NCBI GenBank assembly: GCA_015179025.1
Contig: WHUX01000035.1
Location: forward strand, 1 to 64,000
DNA: 64,000 bases
Direction: 5' to 3'
Origin: Terfezia claveryi
Taxonomy: Eukaryota > Ascomycota > Pezizomycetes > Pezizales > Pezizaceae
This document shows, one piece after another, positions 35,134 to 48,028 of the stretch. The notes below the pieces were generated by a model. The model made no database searches. It was not told where the DNA came from and saw only the letters and a list, made by a program, of their open reading frames with translations. Within the stretch, counting starts at the first letter, position 1. Every line of letters starts with the position of its first letter. Made by a program: the position numbers and the translations under genes.

Positions 35134-35214
35134 AGGTCAGCAATTGACAGCATTATGCTCACGATATCGCTTGCGGAGAGGGCAATTGAAGAGGAGGATC
35201 ATGGAGCGTTTAAG

Positions 35215-35660
35215 AAATGGTCGGGTTAATCAGCGGATCATCGAACTACATTGACCAGTTCCTAAACGAGCCTTGGAAGAATGGACGAAGGATATCACAA
35301 AGCAGCCCACTATCCCCGGTCATCTTGTTAATCTATATTGCAGGAACCCTGGAAAAGGCAAGCCACGCTATATACCTCAAGATACTGGATAAGAGACGGG
35401 TAGTTACGAGATTCAACGCCAACATTCAGAAAGGAATCGCCAACTGTCAAGATCTTCAGCTACGTTCGACGACGTCAAGCCCCTAGTAGTCACCAACCTC
35501 CCTACCAGAAAGCACAACATAGAACTCAGTCTAATAGACAGAGCCCTACGGGAAGCGGCAGCTCAGAATGACCTTAAATGGGTCCCAAACAAAGAAAGCA
35601 TGCTCGACTTCCACGGTAGGACCAATCCAGGCATGCACTACTTTGGGCGTACGAATCAAG
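35215..35660 (+). mobile_element. Retroelement relic with RT-like and RNase H-like pieces
   Basis: A first frame includes RISQSSPLSPVILLIYIAG, resembling the reverse transcriptase motif GxxQGSPLSPxLFxxY. A second frame downstream includes NLPTRKHNIELSLIDRALRE and DLKWVPNKESMLDF, resembling the copia-type RNase H end (...L.ID...LRE...KWVP...LAD..T). The two pieces lie in different frames with stops between them. The element family is uncertain. Confidence 0.4.
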
Positions 35661-37383
35661 TCCAACCTCTCCTGTTAGGCACAGGACAGACAAGTTATGA
35701 CCAGGTTGGGGAATTCGAACGGTGACATGAGTCCAAAAGCCCTTAGAGCACCTTACATAGGGGCCATTTCGGACAATCTCTTGGAGGCGCTGAAGTATAC
35801 TCTCAAGCAGGAAAGCCTTTGACTTTTTATGTCCCACAAGTGCCACGATGCCCAACCACTGCTATTGCAATCAAAAGAGAGGAGGAGATAGATTCAGAAA
35901 CAGAAGACCCAGAGGAAAATAGAGTACTGTTTAAGAGATGGAGGGCCGCTGGGAGAGAGGCTACTACAATGGCGCTATGAGGAGATTGGAATACAAGGCC
36001 CCAAGGAAAATCAAAGGGGCCCCTATCATGGCAGTAGCCATGAGAAGCTAGGATGGATTGCCAACTAAAGCTGCTGCAGGGCAAATTGGTCGACCTCTCA
36101 AGAACTCTATTTGACTTATCATCTTACCTTCTCCGATAATCAATCTTATTGGAAAGGGATTCTGTACTTGTACCAGGTTAAAACAGAAGAGCATGTACTT
36201 GAACAATCGATCTGATCTGAACTCGTAACTATCATATAAGTACACGCAAACGTGACCCTGCCTGACCGATTGCCTTACTCTATCGGAACCATCTGTTCAG
36301 GCCTAACAGGGAGATTCCAGTTTTATAATTGCTATCATTTGCCAACCACTAACTGCATAACCTGCATTGGCCCTGTCAAGCCTTTCTGATTGCGAGTTGG
36401 GGTTGGCTTGATCAATCGTCTGTTGATGGTCAAGTAGAGACAAATCCCTCAACTTGGATTCCTGTATATCAGTGAAGTGAACAAGGGATGCAAGCTCCCC
36501 ATCGCAAATTTGCCAAATGAAGATGAATACTTGCTTCCAGCTCCAAATATACTTCTTCTTTTAGGCTCTCTGAATTTTGCATGCTGGTAAAAGCCTTTGG
36601 GTTCAGTGTATTCGGTTGCAGTATATTTAGCAACCGAGCATTCAAACCCTTTAGCATACTCTCTTTATATGTATATTATCTTAGTCTGGCCGGCATTACC
36701 TGGCTATAAGCATAGACCCGACCGGCCCGAGTTTGGGACTAGGTATGGCTAGAATAGCATACGCCTTGAATAGCATGCATAGAATTTTTCAGGCCCCAAC
36801 CCTGGCAATTTAACCTGCATACATACGGTAGTGGCATATATTGGGGCGGACTTATGAGAATTTGCAAATGTACGGGCGTGCGGAGGTTTGGTCTTCTATC
36901 TCATCTATAACAATTCTATTGGTACATATCTACAATGGATATGAAGAATACGTACTTTGTATATATATATATATCGCCTGCTTGCTTGATCATACATGAA
37001 AGTAAGGAAATCCATCTGTCTTGAATACCCTGCTGACCCAACATATATCCATTCAGTTCGCACATTCGCTCTTATGCCTGCGTCGTCCTATTACCTCGTT
37101 TCAACAGGATACTACTGTAGATTCTACTCCTTCTCTACTACAGAGACCAGACTCCAAATCAGTCCGTCGTCGAGGGATTGGTGCAACGGGGAGGGCGGGC
37201 GTTTTCAGTTGTCTTCTCATGCGCAGCAGGAGTTGGCACAAGTGGGTTAATGTTAGATTCAAGAAACAATTCAATCAATCAACTGTGTGGATGGAGTCGA
37301 GAATACATATAAGACTTCAACTTCTTAAAAGCAGTACGAGTAGTAATATAGTTTTAGTATGTGCTATTATATTATAGAATGCA
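35661..37383. other. Relic intergenic DNA
   Basis: About 1.7 kb with no supported gene. One sequence, tagtctggccggca (36682-36695), resembles the micro-insertion motif, but only a 5/6-bp direct repeat (ATTATC/ATTACC) flanks it. A TA microsatellite lies near 36960-36975. Confidence 0.4.
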
Positions 37384-39143
37384 CAGTCGCTGAATTCAAC
37401 TATCGTATCAGTAGCTCCCCCAGATCTTACCCCCCCCCCTCCCCCCCCCCCCAACTCTAGCCCCCGACCACCCTCACACGTACATGGCTATCTATATTAT
37501 GAATAGAATCCCTATAAGTCCTTGCATGACTATTATAGGTATAGACTATAGGCCTACTTTATAGATGTGCTATAGGTGTTGCAAAGGTTCGAGAATAATG
37601 TCGCATACACAAACCTGTGAGTAGCCTAGCCGAGCTATTCTTATGCTACTAAGCACACATCCACTAGTCTCATTTCCACATGTTTGCTGAGGTCACAGAA
37701 GTCAAATGCCCTCAGCATTAAATAGCCAATCTAGTTGGAAACCCCCTCTTTCTAGCATATGAATAAACTTTTCTCATGGCCCATATACGCTTGATTGAAA
37801 GTCAAAAGTCGTTCAATTGTTCCACAATTGCGGTTTGTTAGCGCCTGTGGGATATTCTTATAATGACCCCCAGTCCACCCTCAACAACTCTCTTAAGGAG
37901 CACTTCATTGAATGACTTTTGAGCATAATGAAGGATGATGGGGCTAATTTCGAGGATGGTAATGGGGTTCTTGGAGAATAGAGGAGTCTTACGGGTTTTT
38001 TTTCGAGTTAGAGAGGGTTAGAATAAGGCAATATCCTAAGTATTCAAACATCGCCTGTAAAATCTTCTGTGAGCATGTTGGGCTCTCAGTCAAGCCTATA
38101 TGAGCCATAAGGGAGTTTAAACCCCTTGTGCTGAGGCTGCGAAGAAAGGGGGAGGTTTCCAAATTGGCCAAATAGCTGAGGGCAGTTGAGGCTGCTGGGA
38201 CTTCTGTGACCTCAGAAAACATGTGGAAGTGTGCTTAGAAGCCCTTCAGACGTCGTAGCATGAGAACAGCTCGGCTAGGGTACTCACAATATAGCAAATA
38301 CCATACCGAGAGAGCAGTTTGTGTATGCGATGTTATTTTATGATAGTTATGCAAAGAGTTATAGGGATTTTATTCATATATAAATAGCCATGTACGGGGC
38401 AGGGCTAGAGAAGTTAAAGTCGCTGCTGAGGTTGCCACTCATAGTAAGGGTACTCAAAATTAAATTCACGCACAAACGCATGCATAAAACTAAAAAATCT
38501 GGCGCCTTGGCTGCATGGGACTAAATTCCTAGCCAATAAGCTTCAATGCCAAGCTTACGCAGTAAACATACGTGATGGATTCAATCACGCACCGAAATCG
38601 ATGGCTAAATTCTGGAACGTAAGTTTTGTATCTGCGTTTTCGCTGACAAAGCCGTAAATCCACCCGCAACCCCACCTGCGAATAGTCTCGTGCCTCCTGC
38701 GAAACACCCTAAGAAGGATCGTTCTGGATAATCATGAATTAAAGACTCCAAAACTGGAGCATCATGACGTCCGGCATGTCCACGGGAGGCCAGATAACGG
38801 GATAGCCACCAGCGTAATGATATCGCATAAGTCAACAATCCAATCCCATACCCAATTATCATAGAGATCAATTTGAAGCTTCGAAATTCTCGATGAGCCT
38901 CCAGACCTCTTCCAGTACCTGTGACTTGTACCCGACTCGAGGCATGCTTGTGCGTGTGTGTATATGCGTATCTGTGCGTATGTGCGTAAGGTATCTTGGG
39001 TACTCAGTTGAAAAATCTGCGTTTTGGCTGAAAAGAGCTAGACTTGCATATTGTGGCGTCCACGCTATATATCGTAAAAGTGCGTGAATTTAATTTTGAG
39101 TACCCTTAGTGAACTCAGGGTCTCATTGAATTCAGCGACTGTA
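37384..39143. mobile_element. Long palindromic TIR element with a nested insertion
   Basis: The outer ends are cagtcgctgaattcaa (37384-37399) and its inverse (39128-39143). The arms match over more than 300 bp. Left gaatagaatccctataagtc pairs with the 38350-38380 region, gtcgcatacacaaac (37600-37614) with 38318-38332, and tagccgagct (left) with 38268-38279. Left ccacatgttt..gaggtcacagaagtc pairs with 38199-38226. Shorter inner arms near 37801-37818 and 37907-37924 also match. The right arm is interrupted by a separate TIR element at 38445-39108. Without it the unit is about 1.1 kb. No transposase is visible. Confidence 0.8.
38445..39108. mobile_element. Nested 664-bp TIR element (MITE-like)
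   Basis: Perfect 29-bp terminal inverted repeats begin TAAGGGTACTCAAAATTAAA. They end in TA, consistent with a TA target site as in Tc1/mariner or pogo elements. The interior has an 88-codon open frame (38605-38871, minus) of unknown origin and a GTGTGTATATGCGTA-rich stretch. No transposase was recognised. Confidence 0.82.
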
Positions 39144-39633
39144 ATTAGGCTATAGGCACTGCTATTATTCTAAAATAGCATAGCATATGTAAAGATATCG
39201 CCGGAAGCAATATCTGGTTGCTATCGTTCTCTAGGGTATAATTGACCTTTACCTAGTTAGGTCTAGTAGCGCTACTAGGGCATGATATACACGAATCCTC
39301 CTGAGTCAATCCAACAACATACAGTAAAGTACTGGTCAGTCAGCATCACTACAAACTTCACTTCCCGTCCCTTCCGAAGCTGACCGCAGTCAGTTCTAGC
39401 TACTGTCCATTCTCTCGTTCCGTAGCTCGATTTTTGGTGGAATTTTCTTCCCCCTATACGGATCAGCCTTACTCGCCGTATGCATACCATATAATGCCGG
39501 TCAAGCACGCACACGCCTACTCGAACGGCCATGTTTATGGCAATACTTTCTCTATATCACCACACAGGTAACTCGCTATCGTCAAGTGTTTCACAGAAGG
39601 GGCTTGGATATTGTACATCCAACGGCTAACTCA
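39144..39633. other. Intergenic, ANP1 upstream region
   Basis: 490 bp between the palindromic element and ANP1. It should hold the ANP1 promoter. Nothing else seen. Confidence 0.45.
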
Positions 39634-41279
39634 ATGCTGCCCAGGTTTCAACCACGGACACAACCGGCTCTCCGGTGGAGGCGCCAGCTAGTGGTGAGGA
39701 TACTGGGGATAGCCTTTGTATCTGCTATAATTCTGCTGTTGATATTTCCCTCTTTTCGATACTTTCTGCTGCCCAGTATAGGATTGAGCAGTCTCCTCCG
39801 AACTACGCTTGATTTACCCAATGTTCGACAATATGATCTTGGTCATTTCCAGGGCAGTGCGAGAGGATGGGAGAGGGGCGAACGTATCTTATTATGCGCA
39901 CCCCTCAGAGACGCCGAGCCAAATTTACCATTGTTTTTCGGCCACCTCCGAAACTTCACCTATCCTCATCATTTGATTGATTTGGCGTTCCTAGTGTCAG
40001 ATTCAAAGGATCGCACCTTGCTTACTTTGGTGGAATCGCTCGAAAAGATTCAGGCTGATCCGGACCCAACGATCCCTTATGGAGAGATCTCAGTCTTCGA
40101 AAAAGATTTTGGACAGAAGGTTCAACAAGATGTTACCAATCGACATGGTTTCGCCGCTCAAGCATCCCGCCGTAAATTAATGGCGCAAGCTAGGAATTGG
40201 CTATTGAGTGCTGCCCTCCAGCCATATCACACTTGGGTTTACTGGAGAGATGTTGATGTGGAGACAGCTCCCGCAACTATTTTGGAAGATTTAATGAGGC
40301 ATAATAAGGATGTCATCGTTCCAAGTGGGTGATGGTTCTTATATTTAGTCTCGTGTCATTTGCGAGAAAGCTAACGCCTTCACTAGATGTCTGGAGACCC
40401 CTTCCTGATTGGCTCGGGGGAGAACAGCCATACGATCTTAATTCGTGGCAGGAGTCAGAAACTGCTCTCGCTCTTGCTGATACTCTTGATGAGGACGCTG
40501 TGATCGTTGAGGGGTATGCGGAATATGCCACATGGAGGCCTCACTTGGCTTATCTCAGAGATCCTTATGGTGATCCTGATGTTGAGATGGAAATCGACGG
40601 AGTGGGTGGTGTCAGTATTCTTGCAAAGGCTAAAGTCTTCAGATCTGGTGTTCACTTTCCTGCTTTCTCGTTCGAGAAGCATGCAGAGACTGAAGGTTTC
40701 GGAAAGGTATGTATTCCGTTGTTTATCGTGCACTCGTTTTCACATAGACTGACCTCTACGGATAGATGGCAAAGCGAATGAAATTCTCCGTCATTGGTCT
40801 GCCCCACTATACAATTTGGCATCTTTACGAACCATCAGCGGATGATCAACAACATATGGTGAGTGTCTACGGCTGTGGAAGCACACAGTGGGAAGTTGGC
40901 GACTGACCATCTATAGGCAGAGGAGAGAAAGAAGGCAGAAGCAGCAGCCAAAGCTGAAGAAGAAGCGAAGAAGAGGCTTCATGATGGATGGGAACTTAAG
41001 AAAGAGCAATGGGAGCAAGATAAGAAAGAGATTAAGAACAAGGCTATCCAAGATCAAGGTATCGGGAAGGATTCCAAAGGTGGCGACCTTGGAGTCGTCC
41101 GCAAACCTGACGATAAATTGGTTGGTGGTGATACTGGTCCCTTGGCACATGTTGGGGAAGGTTCGGAGACTGGGCAAGAAGAGGCAGCGGTAAATATTCG
41201 CCGTGAAATTTTTCAAAGTTCAAAACTGACGCCTTTGATGCAGGCAAACGGCTTGTCAAAACCGGAAGATCATCAATAG
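39634..41279 (+). CDS. ANP1: Mannan polymerase II complex subunit Anp1
   Basis: Golgi alpha-1,6-mannosyltransferase complex subunit of the ANP1/MNN9/VAN1 family (GT62). It is a type II membrane protein: a short cytosolic basic N-terminus (MLPRFQPRTQPALRWRRQ) and one membrane segment (ILGIAFVSAIILLLIFPSF). The catalytic domain starts RGWERGERILLCAPLRDAEP and has NFTYPHHLIDLAFLVSDSKD, HGFAAQASRRKLMAQARNWL and YWRDVDVETAP (DxD). It then has NVWRPLPDWLGGEQPYDLNS and VIVEGYAEYATWRPHLAYLR. The HYTIWHLYEPSADD end and the following charged coiled coil resemble ANP1 more than MNN9. Five exons; the final small exon encodes ANGLSKPEDHQ. The ATG at 39634 starts the only good signal-anchor frame. Confidence 0.92.
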
Positions 41280-41749
41280 ATACGAGTGGGTCAGATAAAA
41301 GCGTAATGTTTGATGAGTTTATCACAGTGAGAGATTACGCACGATGGAGTTTGAATGACATAGACATGCTTTTTTTTTTTTTTAAAAAAAAACCCGTTCG
41401 GTTCATTGTATAATGTATTTGTATCTTGATTCACTTGGGAATTAACAGCTCCTATTACATATTGTTCCGTGAAGTCACGAAAAGTAGATAGTGATGGTTG
41501 CTGTAGTTCATTCTGCTAATTATACGTTCGGAACACAAATCTAATAGAGGAGGTACCAAATATACGCTCATGTGTCAAATTACCAACAGCATCCAGATAG
41601 ATACGTGAACCTGCGACTGTGTCCTGTTCCTGCTCCGAAAGCACAAACGTACAGCCCCATCTTACCGGGATTTTCGAGGTAGGAGCTTCTAACACACCAG
41701 TACACTTGCTCTACAGTTCCAAAATTGTTCACATCGCAGTCCGGGAGCT
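41280..41749. other. Intergenic between ANP1 and GEA
   Basis: 470 bp with a T15-A9 palindromic run at about 41369-41392 just after ANP1, a possible hairpin in its 3' region. The rest should be the GEA promoter. Confidence 0.5.
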
Positions 41750-44700
41750 ATGCAGGTCACGATATCTATGGATACTACCCCACCTTTGCCGATTGGAGTT
41801 CCAGCTCGAGCTCGAATCTCAGTAGCTGTTGATCCCGTTGCTTTGATTACGACAGAATGTATAAGCGTTACATCTGCTATGCGGAAGCATGCCCGTTGGG
41901 CACAATCTTCGGTTGCAGCTATTCTTGGGGGGACCTCATCGGGGTATGGAAGTGTTCAAGCCGCGATTCCGCCGCCGAGTCCGAGAAGCCCGGTGTTTCA
42001 AAGGGGGGGTAAGGGGGTGAAGACGGATGGGAGGGATGGGGAAGCGAGAATAGAGACCCCGGGGCCTGATGTGGGGTTGGCAAGTAGGTGGGGGTTGAGG
42101 GGTAAGCGGGGAAAGAGTATTCAGGTACGAACACATGATCTGAGTTAGTGATTATCTATAATTGCAAGGGGTGAGGCGGGCATCTTTGCCTCTCTAACTT
42201 TGGGAGTGGGCTTGGACCCATTGTGAGAATGGTGTTTAACGGGCGCAAGTAGGATAATCCGCTGATTGCTGGATTTACGAAACTTAGAAGCGAGTTGATT
42301 GGATGTAGAGGTGGTGCAAGCTTCACTTTCACCGTCATTGTGCGAAGTGAACGACAGGCTGATGTGATGACGTCCATGAGCTCTAGATATACACCAATTC
42401 GATACCCCGTCGCTGTTACATCCGTTTCTACAGGTTATCAGGTCGTCGTCGACCAGCGGCCCGATTACCGCTCTGGCTCTGATTGCGATCACTAAGTTTT
42501 TCAGCTATAATTTTATTACCAGAGACACTCCCAGATTACCCCTTGCTATGCAGCTGCTTGCGTCGACCATCACGCATTGTCGGTTCGAGGCGTCTGATAC
42601 AGCACATGATGAGGTGGTACTGCTTCGGATCTTAAAACTCATGGAGCGAATCTTTTCCGGGCCATGTGGGGAGGTTTTGGGAGATGAGAGTGTCTGCGAG
42701 ATGATGGAGACGATTTTGAGCATGTGCTGCCAGATGCGCCTTTCGGAAATGCTTAGAAAGTCAGCCGAGATGTCTATGGTGGTGATCTGTCAAGTTGTCT
42801 TTGAAAGACTCAAGCAGTTAGAAGATGAGGCGGGGACCTTTGAACAACTGGAGAGGGATTCCAAAGCCGATATGGATACCGTAAAGATGGAGCCGGCCAT
42901 TAATGGGGATAGCCTTGTCCCTGACAAGGGCCAGGGGGATATTTCGACTCCAGAGGGTGTGGAAGAGGAGCAGCAAGTGGGTTCGACTGAGGAGACTGAG
43001 AAAGTAGGATTGGTTAGTGGGGGTGGAAGTGAGCAAGCACCCGAGAGTGACGCTGAAGAGGAAGTGGAGATAAGACCCTACTCATTACCGTCAATGAGGG
43101 AGCTGTTGCGTGTATTGGTGGAGATTCTGGATCCTCATAACAAAACGCATACAGACACTATGCGGATAATGGCCTTACGAATAATAGATGTGGCATTTGA
43201 AGTCGCTGGACCGTCGATTGCAAAACACCCTAGCTTGGCTGGGCTAGCAAAGGATGATCTCTGCCGGCACTTATTTCAGCTTGTTAGGTCAGATACCATG
43301 ACTATATTGCAAGAGTCACTGAGGGTAGCAGGGACTGTGCTTGCTACGACTCGAGGCATGCTGAGGTTACAACAGGAGCTATACCTTTCCTATCTCGTGG
43401 CTTGTCTGCATCCTCGCATTGAAATTCCAAGGGAGCCAGGGATCGACCCTATACTATACGAAGGGGTTCCGACTGCCCCTACATTGATCAAACCGTCCCG
43501 ATCTACTGATATCAGCGGTAGGTCAACACCTGTTGGAGTGAAGGAGCGGCAGAAGTTGGGTCTCGAAGGAGGAAGTAGAAGGCCAGATGCTCGGGAAGCT
43601 ATGGTTGAGAATATTGCAGCGCTGGTCAGGATCCCGACCTTCATGACAGAGCTTTACGTCAATTATGACTGTGATGTAGATCGGAATGATTTGTGTGAGG
43701 ATATTGTTGGCTTCTTGTCACGAAATGCATTCCCGGACTCTGCTACCTGGAGTACAACCAATGTCCCACCATTATGTCTTGATGCTTTGCTGCACTATGT
43801 CAGTTTTGTGGCAGATCGTTTGCATCAACCGCGAAAGACGGAGGGACTTCCTGACCCTGCAGAGCTACAAAAGCAACGAGGTTTAAAACAAACTATCATT
43901 CAAGGCACTTCTAGATTCAATGAGGATCCTAAGAAAGGAATAGCATTCCTTGCTCAACAAGGCATCATTGAGAATGTTGACGATCCTCGGTCGATAGCTA
44001 GGTTTCTGAGGGGAACTACACGATTGAACAAAGCTGTCCTTGGAGATTATATTTCAAAGAAGCAGAATGAGAAGATCTTGGTGGAGTTCATTGACCAGTT
44101 TGATTTCCAGGGGAAGAGGGTTGACGAGGCGCTCAGGGCTTTACTAGAGAGCTTTAGGCTTCCAGGAGAGTCTGCACTGATCGAACGTATTGTGACGGTG
44201 TTTGCAAATAAGTATTGCTCGAGGGACAAGCCCGACGAGGTTCATGATGCCGATGCAGTGTTTGTGCTGTCATATGCTATCATCATGCTCAATACTGACC
44301 AGCATAGTCCTAAAGTGAAGGTAATCTTTTTTCACCTTAAGGAGGTAGTTCAGGGTAATTCATGTTAACGGGATACAACTGTAGGAGTCGAACCGTATGA
44401 AGCTAGAGGACTTCACACGCAATCTGCGTGGAGTTAACGGAGGCAAGGACTTTAATATGGAGTATCTACGTGCAATTTATACCACGATCAAGACCAAGGA
44501 AATCGTCCTTCCGGATGAACATGATAACCAAGACGCCTTCAACTATGCCTGGAAAGAGCTCCTGATTAAAGCCGAGACTGTAGACGATCTTGTCATCGTT
44601 GATACTAACATCTACGATTCTGACATGTTCGCGAAAACGTGGCGACCTATCATCGCCACTCTCTCATATGTCTTCATGTCTGCTACCGACGATGCTGTGT

Positions 44701-47017
44701 TCTCGAGAATCATCACAGGGTTCGATCAATGTGCGCAGATTGCGGCGAAGTACCAGCTAAGCGAGTGCATGGATCGAATTGTGCAGTGCCTTGGGGTTAT
44801 TAGTACACTAGCGACGGAGTCACCCCCTAGCACTGCTTTGAATACGGAGGTGAAGGTTCATGAGAGTAGTGTCATGGTTAGCGAATTGGCAGTGAAGTTT
44901 GGGAGGGACTTTAAGGCACAGCTGGCAACGGTAGTACTGTTTCGGGTTATTAGTGGGAATGAAGAAGGATTGAGGAATGGGTGGACGTCGGTGAGTTACC
45001 CTGAACGCGAAATTTGTAGGACCGGTGGAATGCTAACGGTGGTGGGCGTGGGGTAGATTATGCGCTGTTGCTTGAATTTCTTCATTAACTCGCTTATACC
45101 GCCGTATTTCTCCGGGCCGCAGATGGGGCTGGAAATTGAGCCTATACCCCTTCAGAGTCCATCCAGCGTCATAGTTCGCAATCAAGCTACTCGAGAGTCA
45201 GGGCTCTTTTCTGCCTTATCGTCCTATTTGTCAAGCTATGCCAGTGACGAGCCTCCCGAGCCCTCAGAAGAAGAGCTAGAGAGTACGTTATGTACTGTTG
45301 ATTGCGTCAATTCGTGCTATTTTGGAGATATATTCGCGAATATCATGTAATTTCACTTCAACTCGCATTCATTAAAGCAACCTACTGATTTTATTTTTAT
45401 AGGAATCTTGACATCGAACCTTTGACTCACCTTATTGAAGCTCTACTTGCCCTCTTGCCTGAGGAAGGTACCCCACTAATTATCCATAAGCCGGATCCCG
45501 CTACTATCCCATCAACACTTAATACTACATTCATCGATAAAAATCCCAAATACGATCCTGCAGTTGTTTATGTACTGGAGCTCGCTACCTGTTTAGTATT
45601 GAGGGATCAGGACACTATTGGGGCGTTTGGGAAGCAGGTTGCCGTTGCCCTACAGAGTGTGGTTCGGGCACAATATGCGCACCATATTATTATCTCTCGG
45701 GCAATATACTACTTGCTATCACTGCTTGAGCAAGGCCATGAACACACCTTTATCCGCACACCAGTGATCTTGCACCATATTGCTACCCTTGATCGAGGCA
45801 CATTGGAGAAGTCATCGCATCCAATTCTCGCAGGGATCAAGAAATGTCTCAGGGGACCTACGAGTTTAAAGTCACAGATGGTCATTTCTCCTGACTTTTG
45901 GGTTCTGCTCAGGGGGTTGTTGATGGTGAATGATGCCGCGCAAGGGGTATTTGAAGCAGCGGAATATCTTACCAAGGAAGGAAGTAACGTTAGCAGTGAT
46001 AACTATGTTGCTGTAGTAACGCTACTAACTGACTTCGCCCTAGCAGCAAGTGTAGGGTCGATTTTTGAGCAGAAGCAGGACAAACTCCTCCTTGTGGATC
46101 GTAAGAAGGCTGGTGCTGCCAGTGCTGGAGGAGCAGGAAAAGCAAAACCAGTTCAGCTGAGAGATCGACCTGACGCAGCGGTTGTAGAGAGGGGGGTAAA
46201 GGCGGTCGGGATGGTTTATGGACTTACTACAAGAGTCCCAACATTAATTGCCCAGAGCCACCTCGAGAAGAAGGAGGCTTGGACAACGTATTGGAGCCCG
46301 ATTTTCCAGAGTTTGGGGACGCAATGCGCCAACCCCTGCAGGGAAGTTAGGGCGGCCGCGTTTGCAGCACTGCAAAGGGCGCTACTGTCTCCTGAACTTA
46401 CTACCTCTGAGGGCCCCGTGCAGGGGGGTCATCATGAGTGGACTGCGATTTTTGGTGACGTTTTGTTCCCACTTATTTCAAGATTACTGAAGCCGGAGGT
46501 TTATCAGTCTGATCCTCGAGGAATGGGGGAGACAAGGGTCCAGGCTGCTATGCTCCTGTGTAAGGTGTTTTTACATTACATGGTTGTATTGGCGGAGTGG
46601 GAAGGGGTTGGGGGCCTGTGGGGCGGTATACTAGATGTAATGGATAGACTGGTGAACAGCGGGCAGATGGGTGGAACTGGAGTTGAAGAAGCCGTGAGGG
46701 AGAGTTTGAAGAACGTACTTTTGGTGATGAATGGGGCTGGGTTGCTTGTGCAGCCAGTTGGAGATGGGGGTGAGGATGAAGCTCAGAGGAGGAGTAGGGA
46801 GTTGTGGGAGCAGACAGGGCAGAGGTTGGAGAGATTTATGCCGGGGTTGGTGGGAGAGTTGTTTCCCCCGTTGCCGCCGCCGCCGGAAGTGGAAGAGGCG
46901 AGGCAGCCCCCACCGCCGCAGCCCGAGGTTGGGGGGGAGATGGTGGTTGTGGAGCATGTGCAGGGTGAACAGCCTCCAGCTACTACCATGCCAGAGGAGG
47001 GGGTGGAAGCTGCGTAA
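41750..47017 (+). CDS. GEA2: Arf guanine nucleotide exchange factor (Gea1/Gea2, GBF1 type)
   Basis: Activates Arf at the early Golgi. The N-terminal dimerisation domain has VAVDPVALITTECISVTSAM and RKHARWAQSS. After two introns come DNPLIAGFTKLRSELIGCRD, then FLQVIRSSSTSGPITALALI and THCRFEASDTAHDEVVLLRI, which is GBF-specific. The Sec7 domain runs from FNEDPKKGIAFLAQQGIIEN to HSPKVK. It contains RFLRGTTRLNKAVLGDYISK, FDFQGKRVDEALRALLESFR, LPGESALIERI and YAIIMLNTDQHSPKVK. The catalytic glutamate lies in the GESALIERI segment. The HDS regions follow. The last exon ends in a Pro-rich acidic tail. Whether this single gene equals yeast GEA1 or GEA2 cannot be decided from the sequence. Six or more exons. 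Confidence 0.94.
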
Positions 47018-48028
47018 ATGTGGAGTGAGGTTGATTGTGAAATGAGACTAGTGTGGGTTTGTTGAGGCGATATTGTTTATCTACCTTATGGTGGGAAGTA
47101 TATGGCCTATATGTGGGGGAGTTGGTCACATTCATTCTTATAGCAGAGCTTGGTGTATAGATGTAGTAACATTTCTAAGACAACTGTTTATCTTTATTCC
47201 CAAACTGTCTTGTTTCTTCATGTTGGATCCGAATCACACCATATTTAGTCTAGTGGTTTTGTTACCTAAAAGGTCAATACCGGTAGCTCGTTTGTATGTA
47301 TTCCCAAAAGATAAGGTTCCGCTTATAAGTAAATATGCACATGGTTAGCATGACTAACGAGAGCTAAAGTAGGTAAATAAAAACCTATTTAGTCAATATG
47401 ATATTCCAACTAATTCCACCGAGCTCAGAGAAAAGTGTGGATAATAGGTAGATACGCGTAGCAGTTTAGGTTTCATGGATATCTCCCAGAAGGTGATGAG
47501 AAAGAAGATGATGAGATTCTTAAAAAGAAATTGGACCTCTGGATTTTAATCTATGAAGAATGGAATATACAAGTATGCACGCGAACATGGAACACCTCGG
47601 AATTAACTGACTATGCAGTAATAATCGCAATGGCAAGGAAAAACATAAGACTTTTTCCAGCATAAGCTTACATCCCCGATACGAACCCAATCCCCTTCTT
47701 CCATCCTACACCAATACCAATATAGCCACAATGTGCCAGTATATGTACAACAGAACTAAATGAAACGAGCAATGAAAAAAATTGAAGTAACGTAAAGCAA
47801 GACCCAACACTCCGTTCATAGCAAAAGGAAGATCTTACGAGTTTTTGTTTTATCCCTAGCAATGATACAGAAAGTAAAAATGAAAGGAAATAAAAAGGTC
47901 CACCACCCAGACGAAAGTAAAATATCCAATGATGATAAGTAGAGGAGATTTAAAGAGAAGGTTAAAACACCATTATGCTGCATGACGGTCCACACGCTGG
48001 CAGTGCGTGCGAGATGTGATGTAGTCCC
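47018..48028. other. 3' intergenic region between GEA and RPO41
   Basis: About 1 kb between convergent genes. It is AT-rich, with no supported gene and no clear repeat. Confidence 0.5.
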
